Below are positions 28,005 to 37,010 of a stretch of 64,000 nucleotides of DNA, in pieces. Source of the DNA: Sporotomaculum syntrophicum (GTDB taxonomy: Bacteria > Bacillota > Desulfotomaculia > Desulfotomaculales > Desulfallaceae); assembly GCF_009932395.1 (NCBI RefSeq), contig NZ_LSRS01000008.1, positions 7,752-71,751 on the forward strand, in the 5' to 3' direction. The notes below the pieces were generated by a model, which saw only the letters and a program-made list of their open reading frames with translations, made no database searches and was not told where the DNA came from. Positions within the stretch are counted from its first letter, which is position 1, and every line of letters starts with the position of its first letter. Position numbers and translations under genes: made by a program.

Positions 28005-28430
28005 GTGGAGGAGAAGTTTAAGTTTGGTGATTTTCTTGTTTCTTTTAGGCGCAGCGAGGCAGCCGGAGTGCATAATGAAAAAGAAGTGGAGCTAATTGAG
28101 ATTTGCAACCGGTTAGGGAGACCGGGCTTTAAAGTTTTCGACCCTTTCGTGGCTTATTCCCGGTTGGCTGAACGCAATTTGTTAGAAAAAGTGAAAATTA
28201 AAAACTTGGACGGTTCCTGGACCATATTTTTCTTCTATCCCATTGACAAAAAGCAAAGCGAGATCAGAAGACAAATCATTAATTGGATCCTGTACGAGGT
28301 CAGCAAAGATAACCGGTTATTTTTAAACCGAATGGCTGTGGTAATTAGCAACGATGGTCGTCTAAAACTGGCTTGCATTAAGAGAAGCCATAAAAATTCC
28401 CTCAAAAGAAAAAGAAATTGTCTGAATTAA
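28005..28430 (+). CDS. Unknown protein under a Moco/Tuco-type riboswitch
   Basis: 141 residues, GTG start after GGGGGTGG. Soluble, mixed alpha/beta, no signal peptide, no cysteine cluster, with a basic C-terminus (KRSHKNSLKRKRN). Regions that stand out are EVELIEICNRLGRPGFKVFDP and SWTIFFFYPIDKKQ. I recognise no family. Its position directly behind a riboswitch-terminator unit links it to molybdenum or tungsten physiology (inference), for example a regulator, cofactor handling or transport accessory. It ends 90 bases before the helicase gene. Confidence 0.75.
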   Translation: MEEKFKFGDFLVSFRRSEAAGVHNEKEVELIEICNRLGRPGFKVFDPFVAYSRLAERNLLEKVKIKNLDGSWTIFFFYPIDKKQSEIRRQIINWILYEVSKDNRLFLNRMAVVISNDGRLKLACIKRSHKNSLKRKRNCLN

Positions 28431-28520
28431 GGTAATACCGGGCAATGTATGTTTTATGATAAAATAAGAAAATCACAAGTATCGCTTACCTTCCATTTGT
28501 AAATTTGATGAGGGGATACC

Positions 28521-31211
28521 ATGTATAAGCTGCTGGACCAGCGGGGGATAAAATCGGTACATGTAATACCGCCAAAGAAGGCGCAGTACGCGCCTTTCCC
28601 GCCTGGGATAGCCGGGGCAGTGGTGAACTCACTGGCCGGGCAGGGTATCGGGCAGCTGTATGCACACCAGGCCGAGGCTATTGCCAAGGTGCTGGCAGGT
28701 CGCCATGTGATCATCACCACCGGCACCTCCAGCGGTAAGTCACTGGTGTACACAATCCCCATATGCAGTGCATTAATCAACCAGCCGCAGTCCAGAGCCC
28801 TCTATATTACCCCCACCAAAGCGCTGGGTCAGAACCAGCTGAAAGCAATGCAGGAACTGGCCGCAGCCATCGATTGGCCCCGTGAAAGGCCGGTTATAGC
28901 TACCTGTGATGGTGATACCCCTTCCAACCAGCGCCGGATGATTATTCAGGGTGCCCGTGTGCTGCTCACAACGCCGGATTTTATGCACGCCTGCCTGCTG
29001 CCCCGGCATTTTGACTGGCCTGAATTTTGGACCGGCCTTAAGTACATAGTGATTGACGAAGCCCATGTTTTAAAGGGTGTGCTGGGCTGTCACTGCCTGC
29101 AGGTTATTCGCCGTCTCAGGCGGATTTGTAATTTTTACGGGTCCAGGCCTGTTTTTATCCTCTGCACGGCTACCATTGCCAATCCCGGTGAATTTGCCGC
29201 CGGTCTGGTAGGCCTGGATTTTGCGGTGGTGACTGCGGAAACCTCCGAGGCGGGTGAAAAAACAGTGGTTTTTTACGAGCCGCCCACCTATCAAACCAAT
29301 GATGGACAAACCAAACGCCGGCTAACCCACTTCGAAGCTGCCCGGGCTGTTGGACGCTACGTTGAAGCCGGGAGGCGTACCATTATGTTCGGCCGCTCCC
29401 GGCGGATCGTGGAATCGGCTTACCGGGTTATTCGGCAAGATTTCCCTGGTGTGGCCGGAGCGATCACCCCCTACAAGGGTACTTATGTGCCGCAAATGCG
29501 CCGGGAGATTGAACACAGGCTGTTTACCGGCAGTTTGAAGGGCGTTATTACCACCAACGCTTTGGAGTTGGGCATCAATGTGGGGGAACTGGACACCTGT
29601 ATACTGGCGGGCTTTGCGGGCAGCATTTCTTCTACCTGGCAGCAGGCAGGGCGGGTGGGACGAAAAGGGCAGCAGTCCTTGATTGTCCTTATGGCTAATG
29701 AAGACCCGCTGGACCTGTACATGGTTCGCCACCCCCAGTATTTTTTCGGACAGCCCTTCGAAAAGGCGGTGGTCAGCGAAAAGATGCAGTTTTTGGTTGA
29801 TCACCTGCCCTTGGCCGCAAAAGAGCTACCCCTCAGCAAAGAAGATACCGCTTACTGGGACCGTGACACTTATTACACAGCAGTTAAATTGTTGTTAAAA
29901 CACGGGTGTCTCAGACCGTTGACCGACCGGCCAAGGACTTACGGCGCAAATGGACAGCCGGAGTTTTTTAGCTTGCGGGGAGAAAGTGATACTTATCATA
30001 CCATTAGTCCCCGGGGGTATCTGCTGGAAGAGTATAATTACGACGACGTGATCAGGGATGCTTATCCGGGAGCCATACTCCCTGTCTTTAACCGGGTGTA
30101 TATGGTTGAGAACATTAATTACAATACCAAGTCGATTCAACTGCGGGATTTACCGGATGATTATAAGAATTTTATTACCCGGCCCAATATTGATTCCCAA
30201 ATTAGCGTGGAAAAGGTTGAGCGTACCTTTCGCGCAGGTAATGTGGTAGTGTATAGCGGGATGCTCAACATCCATAAAAGCCTGGTCAGCTATAACCTCA
30301 TCCATGTGGGAGATACACATAAAGAAAACCAAAAGCCCGTTGAGCTTAAGCAAAAGCTAAAACCCATTAACTTTCCCACGGTGGGGCTCTGGCTCGAACT
30401 TGATTTACAAAACCTTGAGCAGGAAGTTAAGTACGGTGCAGCTCATGCTTTAAAGCACCTGCTGCACATCATTATTCCTTTACAAGTGATGTGTGAGCGC
30501 AACGACTTGGGGGCAAGCCTGCAGGTGCACGGAGACCGGGCGCAAATATATATTTATGATAACTACGCGGGTGGTGTGGGCCTGGCCGAATCGGTAGTTG
30601 AAGATGTTAAAACAGTGCTGGAACGGTGTTATGAACTGGTAACGGGCTGTAAGTGCCTTAATGGGTGCCCCTCCTGCATTATTATCCCACAGTGCTTACA
30701 GGCTAATGAAAAACTGGATAAAGATGGTGCAATTGAGCTGCTGGCCGGGTTGCTGGGCAAGGATATCAACCGGAAAAAAAGTGGCCTGAGTATCTTCAAA
30801 GACAGGTTATTCAGAAAATCATCCAGCCGGGCGGATATAAGAATGGAAGCCCGGGCACTGGAAACCGAACTCAAAGAGTATGAAAAGGTGTTTGCTTTTG
30901 TTGGTGCCAACTGGCCTGCTGTGGCTGACTTGATCCAGCATGAATACCCGGCGCGGTTAATTAAGTACGAAATCACCATTTTAGCCGTGCATTATTTAAT
31001 GCATGCCCAAACTGGCCGGCCGGTACCGGAGCGCTTATTAAAACAGGCTATAAACCGTTTCTGCGGGTGGTCCGATATGTACCGGCTGTCCTTGCAGGGT
31101 CTAAAAGAAAAGAGTTATTTAATATGCTCAGCGGAGCGGTTAACATTATTCCCGGGTGTGCAAAATAAACTTGATGAGGCTATGTCAAAGCTGCAATTGG
31201 GGAAGAAATAA
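28521..31211 (+). CDS. MrfA/YprA-like DEAD/DEAH-box helicase with DUF1998
   Basis: 896 residues. RecA-like core: TTGTSSGKS (66-74), PTKALGQNQL, VIDEAH (about 177-182), CTATIANP and QQAGRVGRKGQ. The C-terminal DUF1998 domain includes IYDNYAGGVGL and a four-cysteine cluster CKCLNGCPSC...C (about 710-725), the metal site of MrfA, which in Bacillus subtilis repairs mitomycin-C DNA damage with the exonuclease MrfB. An extra helical tail of about 170 residues follows. No MrfB-like gene is adjacent. DNA repair is therefore likely but not certain. ATG after GAGGGG. Confidence 0.9.
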   Translation: MYKLLDQRGIKSVHVIPPKKAQYAPFPPGIAGAVVNSLAGQGIGQLYAHQAEAIAKVLAGRHVIITTGTSSGKSLVYTIPICSALINQPQSRALYITPTKALGQNQLKAMQELAAAIDWPRERPVIATCDGDTPSNQRRMIIQGARVLLTTPDFMHACLLPRHFDWPEFWTGLKYIVIDEAHVLKGVLGCHCLQVIRRLRRICNFYGSRPVFILCTATIANPGEFAAGLVGLDFAVVTAETSEAGEKTVVFYEPPTYQTNDGQTKRRLTHFEAARAVGRYVEAGRRTIMFGRSRRIVESAYRVIRQDFPGVAGAITPYKGTYVPQMRREIEHRLFTGSLKGVITTNALELGINVGELDTCILAGFAGSISSTWQQAGRVGRKGQQSLIVLMANEDPLDLYMVRHPQYFFGQPFEKAVVSEKMQFLVDHLPLAAKELPLSKEDTAYWDRDTYYTAVKLLLKHGCLRPLTDRPRTYGANGQPEFFSLRGESDTYHTISPRGYLLEEYNYDDVIRDAYPGAILPVFNRVYMVENINYNTKSIQLRDLPDDYKNFITRPNIDSQISVEKVERTFRAGNVVVYSGMLNIHKSLVSYNLIHVGDTHKENQKPVELKQKLKPINFPTVGLWLELDLQNLEQEVKYGAAHALKHLLHIIIPLQVMCERNDLGASLQVHGDRAQIYIYDNYAGGVGLAESVVEDVKTVLERCYELVTGCKCLNGCPSCIIIPQCLQANEKLDKDGAIELLAGLLGKDINRKKSGLSIFKDRLFRKSSSRADIRMEARALETELKEYEKVFAFVGANWPAVADLIQHEYPARLIKYEITILAVHYLMHAQTGRPVPERLLKQAINRFCGWSDMYRLSLQGLKEKSYLICSAERLTLFPGVQNKLDEAMSKLQLGKK

Positions 31212-31236
31212 GGTTAATGGTGATATTGAGATATAG

Positions 31237-31265
31237 TTGACTTGGAGAAGTTAGGTAGATATAAT
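31237..31265 (+). promoter_or_regulatory. Sigma-A promoter of the TPP riboswitch-thiC transcript
   Basis: TTGACT (31237-31242), exactly 17 bp, TATAAT (31260-31265), 20 bases before the riboswitch. Confidence 0.85.
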
Positions 31266-31284
31266 TAAACACAAATTTACATAA

Positions 31285-31377
31285 AGAGTTTGGGGAGCTC
31301 ATGTTATGGGCTGAGAAAGGGCTTTGGAGTACCTGACCCATGAACCTGATCGGGGTAATGCCCGCGTAGGGAAGGTA
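31285..31377 (+). ncRNA. TPP riboswitch (THI element)
   Basis: Conserved blocks in order: GGGGAGCTC, GGGCTGAGA, ACCTGACCCATGAACCTGATC and GGGTAATGCCCGCGTAGGGAA; together these are diagnostic of the thiamine-pyrophosphate riboswitch. A terminator follows directly, so TPP binding should stop transcription before thiC. Confidence 0.97.
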
Positions 31378-31383
31378 TAGTGA

Positions 31384-31417
31384 AAAAAACGCACCTGACT
31401 TACGAGGTGCGTTTTTT
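31384..31417 (+). terminator. Terminator of the TPP riboswitch
   Basis: AAAAACGCACCT / AGGTGCGTTTTT with an 8-nt loop and a T run; acts as the OFF-state terminator. Confidence 0.92.
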
Positions 31418-31580
31418 GTGCTTTAAGCAAAGGAAACCGGCAGCTGGACTGCCTGAGCCAAGCTGTCAAGTACTTTAAAGGTGCGCTGGGGGAATAACCT
31501 GTGGTGCGTTTTTTTATTGTCCAGGTTGCCTAAACGACAGGTATTAATTCACGAATGAACAAGAAACGAGGAGGAGAGAG

Positions 31581-32858
31581 ATGAGTTATACTACCCAAAT
31601 GGAGGCTGCCCGCCAGGGCATCGTAACCAGGCAGATGGAGGCGGTAGCCCGTAAGGAAAATATAGCTGTGACCAGGCTTATGGAACTGGTGGCCAGGGGG
31701 CGGGTGGTTATCCCGGCCAATAAGAACCACTTTTCACTGGACCCCTGCGGAATTGGTGAGGGGATGAGAACAAAAATCAATGTAAACCTGGGTGTTTCCA
31801 ATGATTGCTGCAATATAGAGTCCGAGTTGGAAAAAGTGCGCTGCGCTTTGCAGCTGCAGGCAGATGCCATCATGGATTTAAGCTGTTATGGTAAAACCGA
31901 AGAGTTCAGGCGCCGCCTGCTTGACATGTCCAGCGCGGCTATTGGCACCGTTCCGGTTTACGATGCGGTGGGCTTGTACGATAAAGAACTGGAGAAAATT
32001 ACTGTAGACGAATTATTGGGTGTGGTGGAAAAGCATGCCCGGGATGGTGTGGATTTTATGACCATCCATGCGGGGCTCAACCGGGATGTTGCGGCTACCT
32101 TCAAAAAAAATAAACGCCTCACCAATATTGTTTCCCGGGGCGGAGCCCTTTTGTATACCTGGATGGAGCTGCATGACCGGGAAAATCCCTTTTATGAATA
32201 TTACGATGATCTGCTGGATATCTGTAACCGCTATGATGTAACGCTCAGCCTGGGCGATGCCTGCCGTCCGGGGAGCCTTAAAGATGCTACTGATTCGGTG
32301 CAGGTGCATGAACTTATTGTCCTGGGTGAATTAACCCGCAGAGCCTGGGAAAGAGGTGTTCAGGTGATGATTGAGGGGCCGGGACATATGCCTTTAAATG
32401 AAATTACCGCTAATATGATTTTGGAAAAGAAACTCTGTCACGGGGCGCCCTTCTACGTGCTTGGCCCGCTGGTCACGGATATCGCGCCAGGTTACGATCA
32501 CATTACCGCTGCTATCGGCGGGGCCATTGCAGCGGCCGGCGGCGCCGATTTTCTTTGTTATGTTACGCCGGCTGAACACCTCCGCCTGCCTACACTGGAA
32601 GATATGAAGGAAGGGATTTTCGCTGCCCGGATTGCCGCTCACGCCGGTGATATAGCCAAAGGTATTGCCGGTGCCCGGCAGTGGGACGATGAAATGAGCG
32701 AGGCCAGGCGCTGCCTGGATTGGCCCCGGATGTTTGAGCTGGCTATTGACCCGGAAAAGGCCAGGCAATACCGGGCCGAATCGCAGCCGGAAAATGAGGA
32801 CACCTGTACCATGTGCGGTAAAATGTGCGCTGTACGCAATATGAACAAGGTACTTTAG
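31581..32858 (+). CDS. thiC: Phosphomethylpyrimidine synthase
   Basis: 425 residues, the short bacterial form. A radical-SAM enzyme converting aminoimidazole ribotide to hydroxymethylpyrimidine phosphate for thiamine. Seen features: [61 protein letters not shown], and the C-terminal cluster motif CTMCGKMC (C-x2-C-x4-C). Ribosome site GAGGAGGAG. It follows a TPP riboswitch. No other thi gene is in the window. Confidence 0.98.
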   Translation: MSYTTQMEAARQGIVTRQMEAVARKENIAVTRLMELVARGRVVIPANKNHFSLDPCGIGEGMRTKINVNLGVSNDCCNIESELEKVRCALQLQADAIMDLSCYGKTEEFRRRLLDMSSAAIGTVPVYDAVGLYDKELEKITVDELLGVVEKHARDGVDFMTIHAGLNRDVAATFKKNKRLTNIVSRGGALLYTWMELHDRENPFYEYYDDLLDICNRYDVTLSLGDACRPGSLKDATDSVQVHELIVLGELTRRAWERGVQVMIEGPGHMPLNEITANMILEKKLCHGAPFYVLGPLVTDIAPGYDHITAAIGGAIAAAGGADFLCYVTPAEHLRLPTLEDMKEGIFAARIAAHAGDIAKGIAGARQWDDEMSEARRCLDWPRMFELAIDPEKARQYRAESQPENEDTCTMCGKMCAVRNMNKVL

Positions 32859-32892
32859 GGATAAGGCTCATTTAAGTTAAAAATTTCAATAA

Positions 32893-33400
32893 TTTGCCAC
32901 TTATAATTATTCGTCATTGAGCCATAATAGCTAACGTAAGGTTCGTAATGGCCGGGCCAAGATTGTTACAAGGTCAGAAGGCTTTGTAACAGTCGGCCAA
33001 AGGTTGGTATCGGGTCAAACCGGCTCGGTATTAGCCGGCGGGAAGATCGGTAAGTGTTCCGGCAGGCTGTATGGCAGTCCAAAAGATTGTCATATGGTCG
33101 TAAGGGATGTTTATCGGTCGAGCTAAGATTATTATGGGTGCCGAGAAATTTTGTTTAATTTTGTTTGGGTTTGTATCAGTCGAGAGATTGGTACATGCTC
33201 ATCAGGTATCCATAATAGTCGAGCAAAGATCATTACGGGTGTCGTAATGGTTCATGGCAGTCGAAAGATTGTCATGGGCTGCGTAGATATGCGTAATGGT
33301 TGTAGCGCAGGTCATTGCGGGCTTTTAAATAGAGGCTCTCTTCTATATAGAGGAGGGCCTCTTGCTATCTATAGCATAACGATACATAAATTTATTAATA
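32893..33400 (+). repeat. Tandem ~508-bp unit, copy 1; candidate structured RNA
   Basis: Begins TTTGCCACTTATAATTATTC and is repeated almost base for base from 33401. Inside, a degenerate 19-22-nt word roughly GTCGnnnAGATTGTnATGGG recurs about 20 times; clear copies begin at GTCCAAAAGATTGTCATATG, GTCGAGCTAAGATTATTATG, GTCGAGCAAAGATCATTACG and GTCGAAAGATTGTCATGGG. Word length varies by single bases and stop codons occur in all frames, so it is not coding. TATAAT near the left end may be a -10 box. It ends in a long hairpin. Strand is inferred from the copy 2 terminator. Confidence 0.85.
33331..33362 (+). other. 13-bp hairpin closing copy 1
   Basis: AGAGGCTCTCTTC pairs over its full length with GAGGAGGGCCTCT (two G-U pairs), loop TATATA. 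There is no T run after it, so it is a structural element rather than a clear terminator. Confidence 0.7.
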
Positions 33401-33872
33401 TTTGCCACTTATAATTATTCGTCATTGAGCCATAATAGCTAACGTAAGGTTCGTAATGGCCGGGCCAAGATTGTTACAAGGTCGCAAGGCTTTGTAACAG
33501 TCGGCCAAAGGTTGGTACCGGGTCAAACGGCTCGGTATTAGCCGGCGGGAAGATCGGTAAGTGTTCCGGCAGGCTGTATGGCAGTCCAAAAGATTGTCAT
33601 ATGGTCGTAAGGGATGTTTATCGGTCGAGCTAAGATTATTATGGGTGCCGAGAAATTTTGTTTAATTTTTTTTGGGTTTGTATCAGTCGAGAGATTGGTA
33701 CAGGCTCATCAGGTATCCATAATAGTCGAGCAAAGATCATTGCGGGTGTCGTAATGGTCCATGGCAGTCGAAAGATTGTCATGGGCTGCGTAGATACGCG
33801 TAATGGTTGTAGCGCAGGTCATTGCGGGCTTATAACATAGAAGTCCTCTTCCTTCGGGAGGAGGGCTTTTTA
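33401..33872 (+). repeat. Tandem ~508-bp unit, copy 2
   Basis: Starts with the same TTTGCCACTTATAATTATTC and follows copy 1 for about 430 bases with roughly nine single-base differences, including one deletion and a T-run change. It then diverges at the closing hairpin. The 20-21-nt internal periodicity is kept. With copy 1 it fills the gap between thiC and the AAA ATPase gene; no protein gene is present. Confidence 0.85.
33838..33872 (+). terminator. Hairpin and terminator closing copy 2
   Basis: AAGTCCTCTTCC-TTCG-GGAGGAGGGCTT forms a 12-bp stem with a UUCG tetraloop and continues into TTTTTATG, a good intrinsic terminator for + strand transcription. Confidence 0.85.
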
Positions 33873-33929
33873 TGTACTCTAGAAAAATTATGCTTGCCAT
33901 ATTTATAGCAATGCTAAGGATAAAGTACT

Positions 33930-33969
33930 GAAAAGCGCGCTGGAGAGGAACCGAATAGGCGCGCTTTTC
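33930..33969 (+). terminator. Strong inverted repeat before the AAA ATPase gene
   Basis: GAAAAGCGCGC / GCGCGCTTTTC, a perfect 11-bp stem with an 18-nt loop, then TTGTTG. It insulates the repeat region from the next gene. Confidence 0.75.
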
Positions 33970-34049
33970 TTGTTGCTTGAATAGAAGGAACTTACCGCTC
34001 TTTTGCTGAATTCGAAGGAAAAGATAACCGCTTTTGAGGAGGTAGTTGT

Positions 34050-34781
34050 GTGTCGTTTTTAAAAAAGATCACGGTCCACTGGGAGCGGGTGGCCGGTAAA
34101 GACACGTATCCCTTTAATATACCTGCCTTAAAGAGCTTGCAGGAACTGGATACCAATTATAACGTAGTTTTTTTTATTGGTGAAAACGGAACGGGAAAAT
34201 CCACTTTACTTGAAGCCGTAGCGGCAAAATGTGGTTTCGGTTTACTGGGTGGTGGAAAAAATTTTGTTTTTAACGAGGAATCTAGCCCCACCTTTGAAGA
34301 AATCTTATCTTTAGCCTGGCTGCCCAAGGTGACCAGTGGTTTCTTTCTGCGGGCAGAAACCTTTTACGATTTCGCCTGCCGGTTAGACCAAATGGCCAGG
34401 GAGGATGGTGGGGTGGTATATGCACCATACGGAGGCAGCTCTCTTAACGAACAGTCCCATGGTGAGGCATTTCTGGCCTTATTCAATAACCGTTTTAACC
34501 GTCAGGGACTATATATTCTCGATGAACCTGAAGCGGCCCTTTCACCGCAACGCCAATTTGCTTTTCTGCGCATAATTAACCAGCTTGAACAAAAAGGAAA
34601 AGCGCAATTTATTATGGCCACCCATTCACCAATAATTATGGCTTATCCCGGTGCTGTTATATATAGTTTTGATGGGGCAAGGGTGAGCCGGATAAACTAT
34701 GAAGAAACAGAACACTACCAGCTGACGAAGGCCTTTTTAAACGACAGAGAGCGTTTTTTCATGCATTTGTTTGCCGATTAG
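34050..34781 (+). CDS. Small AAA-type ATPase (COG3910-like)
   Basis: 243 residues, GTG start after GAGGAGGT. A compact ABC-like ATPase without membrane domain: Walker A GENGTGKS (44-51), signature-like SSLNEQSHGE (about 131-140), Walker B LYILDEPEAAL (about 153-163) and the switch His in ATHSP. This is the single-domain, OLD/RecF-related ATPase group found as stand-alone genes in many bacteria; its function is unknown and I see no partner nuclease next to it. A terminator on the left suggests it is a unit of its own. Confidence 0.88.
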   Translation: MSFLKKITVHWERVAGKDTYPFNIPALKSLQELDTNYNVVFFIGENGTGKSTLLEAVAAKCGFGLLGGGKNFVFNEESSPTFEEILSLAWLPKVTSGFFLRAETFYDFACRLDQMAREDGGVVYAPYGGSSLNEQSHGEAFLALFNNRFNRQGLYILDEPEAALSPQRQFAFLRIINQLEQKGKAQFIMATHSPIIMAYPGAVIYSFDGARVSRINYEETEHYQLTKAFLNDRERFFMHLFAD

Positions 34782-34871
34782 ACGGTTGGGCAGAATAGCT
34801 CCGTGAAAAACATTTACTTTGCCGGAGAAATTGAGAGTAATATAAATACATAAATGGAGGTTTGATGATTA

Positions 34872-35510
34872 ATGAGTGCAGTCGTAATAATTGAGCACCC
34901 GGTGGCCGGCAACTGCCTGCGCATTTTACGGGATAAGCAAACGGCAACCGAGGCATTTCGCCGGGAAATGAAGCGGCTGGGCCTGCTGTTGGCTGTCGAA
35001 GCTACCAGAGATATCGCCTGTGAGCTGGAGCCGGTGGTTACGCCGCTGGACCAGGAGATATACTGTCCCCGGCTGCGGGACGGCAGAATACTGCTGGTGC
35101 CTATTTTGCGGGCCGGTTTGGGTTTGGTGGACAGCTTTTTGGACATCCTGCCTGCCGCCAAGGTGGCCCACATCGGTGTTGCCCGGGATCACGAAACTTT
35201 TCAGGCCGTGGCATACCTGGATACCGTGCCGGAGCGCTGTGGGGATTTCGACCGCGTATTTGTAGTGGACCCCATGCTGGCTACAGGCAACAGCAGTATC
35301 AAAACGTTGGAGTTGATCACCGCCAAGGGCTACCCACCCGAGCAAATCACGCTGGTGTGTGCCTTGGCTGTAGAGCAGGGTATTGCCCGGGTACATAAAA
35401 GTTTTCCGGAGATTAAAATTGTCACGGCGGTGATTGACCCGGGTCTAAACGAGCATGCCTATATCGTACCCGGGCTGGGGGATGCCGGAGATAGGCTAAA
35501 CTTAATTTAA
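34872..35510 (+). CDS. upp: Uracil phosphoribosyltransferase
   Basis: 212 residues, normal length. Makes UMP from uracil and PRPP. Features: LRILRDKQTATEAFRREMKR at the N-terminus, VPILRAGLGLVD, and the PRPP loop VDPMLATGNSS at about 132-142. GLNEHAYIVPGLGDAGDRL at the C-terminus contacts uracil. GGAGG lies 10 bases before the ATG. Together with deoC it supports pyrimidine salvage in this organism. Confidence 0.97.
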   Translation: MSAVVIIEHPVAGNCLRILRDKQTATEAFRREMKRLGLLLAVEATRDIACELEPVVTPLDQEIYCPRLRDGRILLVPILRAGLGLVDSFLDILPAAKVAHIGVARDHETFQAVAYLDTVPERCGDFDRVFVVDPMLATGNSSIKTLELITAKGYPPEQITLVCALAVEQGIARVHKSFPEIKIVTAVIDPGLNEHAYIVPGLGDAGDRLNLI

Positions 35511-35594
35511 CCTGCCGGCAGGTGATACAGGGCATAATGCTATGCATTTACACATAACCTGAATACAGTTGGATTTTCAATTAACAGGGGAGGA

Positions 35595-36827
35595 ATGCAT
35601 TTGCAGCTCAAAATAAACGGCATCTGGTTAATGCTGATTATGTTGACCGGCGTATTCAGCCTGTTATTTCTGTGGTTTACCCTCTTTCCCGGCCGGGTCA
35701 ACCCGGAACTTGGCCAATATTTTACCGACCGGCAAATAAGCCAGGGACGCGATTATGTGCGGGGAATGCGGTTGGTGTTCATTGGCGGGTTTATCGCGCA
35801 AATAGTATTCTTGCTGTGGCTGGTGTTTGGGGGTAAGGCGGCGGCCCTTTCCCGGGGAATTCAGCAGTTTACCGGGGGCGGTTTGGCGGGCTATGTTGCT
35901 TTTTTCTTCGTGCTGTGGCTGCTGCTGCGACTAATTAATCTGCCCTTTGACATGTTAGGCAGCTACTACTGGCAGCACCGCTGGGGGTTTTCCACTCAAA
36001 CTTTGGGCAGCTGGTGGCTGGATTATTTTAAAGCCGCCGGTTTGGAGGTGGTGCTGTCCACCATTGGGGTTGCCCTGCTGTTCTGGGTGATGAGCCGCTG
36101 GCCCGGAACCTGGTGGCTAATGGGGGCGGCCTTTTTATCATTGTGGCTGGTGGTGCAAAGCTTCCTCTGGCCGGTGCTGGTTTCACCTCTGTTTAACCGT
36201 TTTGAGCCCACCAAGGACCCGGGGGTTTTAGCGATGGTGGATGAGCTGTCCCTCAAAGCGCAGCTGCCGGTGGACCGGGTGCTGGTGATGGACGCCAGCC
36301 AGCGCACCACCAAGGCCAACGCTTATTTCACCGGCCTGGGCAACACCAGGCGCATTGTCTTGTATGATAACCTGCTGGCCGATTATCCCGCCGATGAGGT
36401 TAAAGCTGTGGTAGCCCATGAAATGGCCCATTGGCGCCAGGGGCATATTGTGCAGGGCTTGGGGCTGGGGGTGCTGGCTAATTTTCTGATCTGGGGCCTG
36501 TTGTTTATGACACTAAAGAGCACGATACCAATATCACCTTACGGAAATTATCCTCCTTACACCTGGGCAGTCATCGTATTATTTATGACGCTTGTTTCGT
36601 TTGCCGCCAGCCCGTTAACCAACCACTTTTCCCGGAACATGGAGTTCGAGGCGGACCGGGTGGCGGTGCAGCTGACAGGTGATGCTCCGGCTGCGGAGCG
36701 GCTGCAGGTGAACCTGGCCGGGAAAAACTTGTCCGATGTTTCGCCCCCTGCTTTTATCGAATGGTTCAGCTACAGCCACCCACCCGCACTAGCCAGAATC
36801 AAGGCCATCCGGCAAGCCGCTGAATAA
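35595..36827 (+). CDS. M48-family (Ste24-like) membrane metallopeptidase
   Basis: 410 residues with five to seven membrane helices. The zinc site is HEMAHWRQGH (about 275-284) plus the third ligand Glu in EFEADRVAV (about 352-360), the CAAX-protease-1/Ste24 layout. The N-terminal half (residues 1-180) is membrane-spanning and resembles the Ste24 N-domain. In bacteria the substrates are unknown; membrane-protein quality control is the usual proposal. Ribosome site GGGGAGGA; a TTG two codons later could also start it. Confidence 0.92.
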   Translation: MHLQLKINGIWLMLIMLTGVFSLLFLWFTLFPGRVNPELGQYFTDRQISQGRDYVRGMRLVFIGGFIAQIVFLLWLVFGGKAAALSRGIQQFTGGGLAGYVAFFFVLWLLLRLINLPFDMLGSYYWQHRWGFSTQTLGSWWLDYFKAAGLEVVLSTIGVALLFWVMSRWPGTWWLMGAAFLSLWLVVQSFLWPVLVSPLFNRFEPTKDPGVLAMVDELSLKAQLPVDRVLVMDASQRTTKANAYFTGLGNTRRIVLYDNLLADYPADEVKAVVAHEMAHWRQGHIVQGLGLGVLANFLIWGLLFMTLKSTIPISPYGNYPPYTWAVIVLFMTLVSFAASPLTNHFSRNMEFEADRVAVQLTGDAPAAERLQVNLAGKNLSDVSPPAFIEWFSYSHPPALARIKAIRQAAE

Positions 36828-36888
36828 AGGCTTACTCCGCTGTCATTAAATATAAAGGTTGCAATTAAATACCAGCATAATGCATGGT

Positions 36889-36903
36889 TGACAATCATTG
36901 TCA
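36889..36903. promoter_or_regulatory. Palindrome TGACAAT-C-ATTGTCA
   Basis: A perfect 7+1+7 palindrome upstream of the Gre-like gene; AT-rich and similar in style to Fur/DtxR-type sites. It includes a TTGACA-like -35 sequence, so a repressor bound there would block transcription. The regulator is unknown. Confidence 0.5.
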
Positions 36904-36923
36904 TTAATGGTAAGCTTCTGGTG

Positions 36924-36953
36924 AGGCATCTCGTTTTTTGAAACGAGGTGCCT
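36924..36953 (+). other. 13-bp leader hairpin before the Gre-like gene
   Basis: AGGCATCTCGTTT-TTTG-AAACGAGGTGCCT, full 13-bp stem with one G-U pair, no T run. It is either the terminator of the M48 gene or a 5' stabiliser of the Gre-like mRNA. Confidence 0.6.
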
Positions 36954-37010
36954 TAAGCTGTATTTTTGATTATTTTACCATTTAATGTTACAAGAAGGAG
37001 GAAAGCAATC

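Noticed and set aside
33151-33900. Open frames of 87, 60 and 63 codons in the tandem 508-bp units
   Set aside because: Not conserved between the two copies beyond the shared DNA, interrupted by stops and single-base length changes, no ribosome sites.
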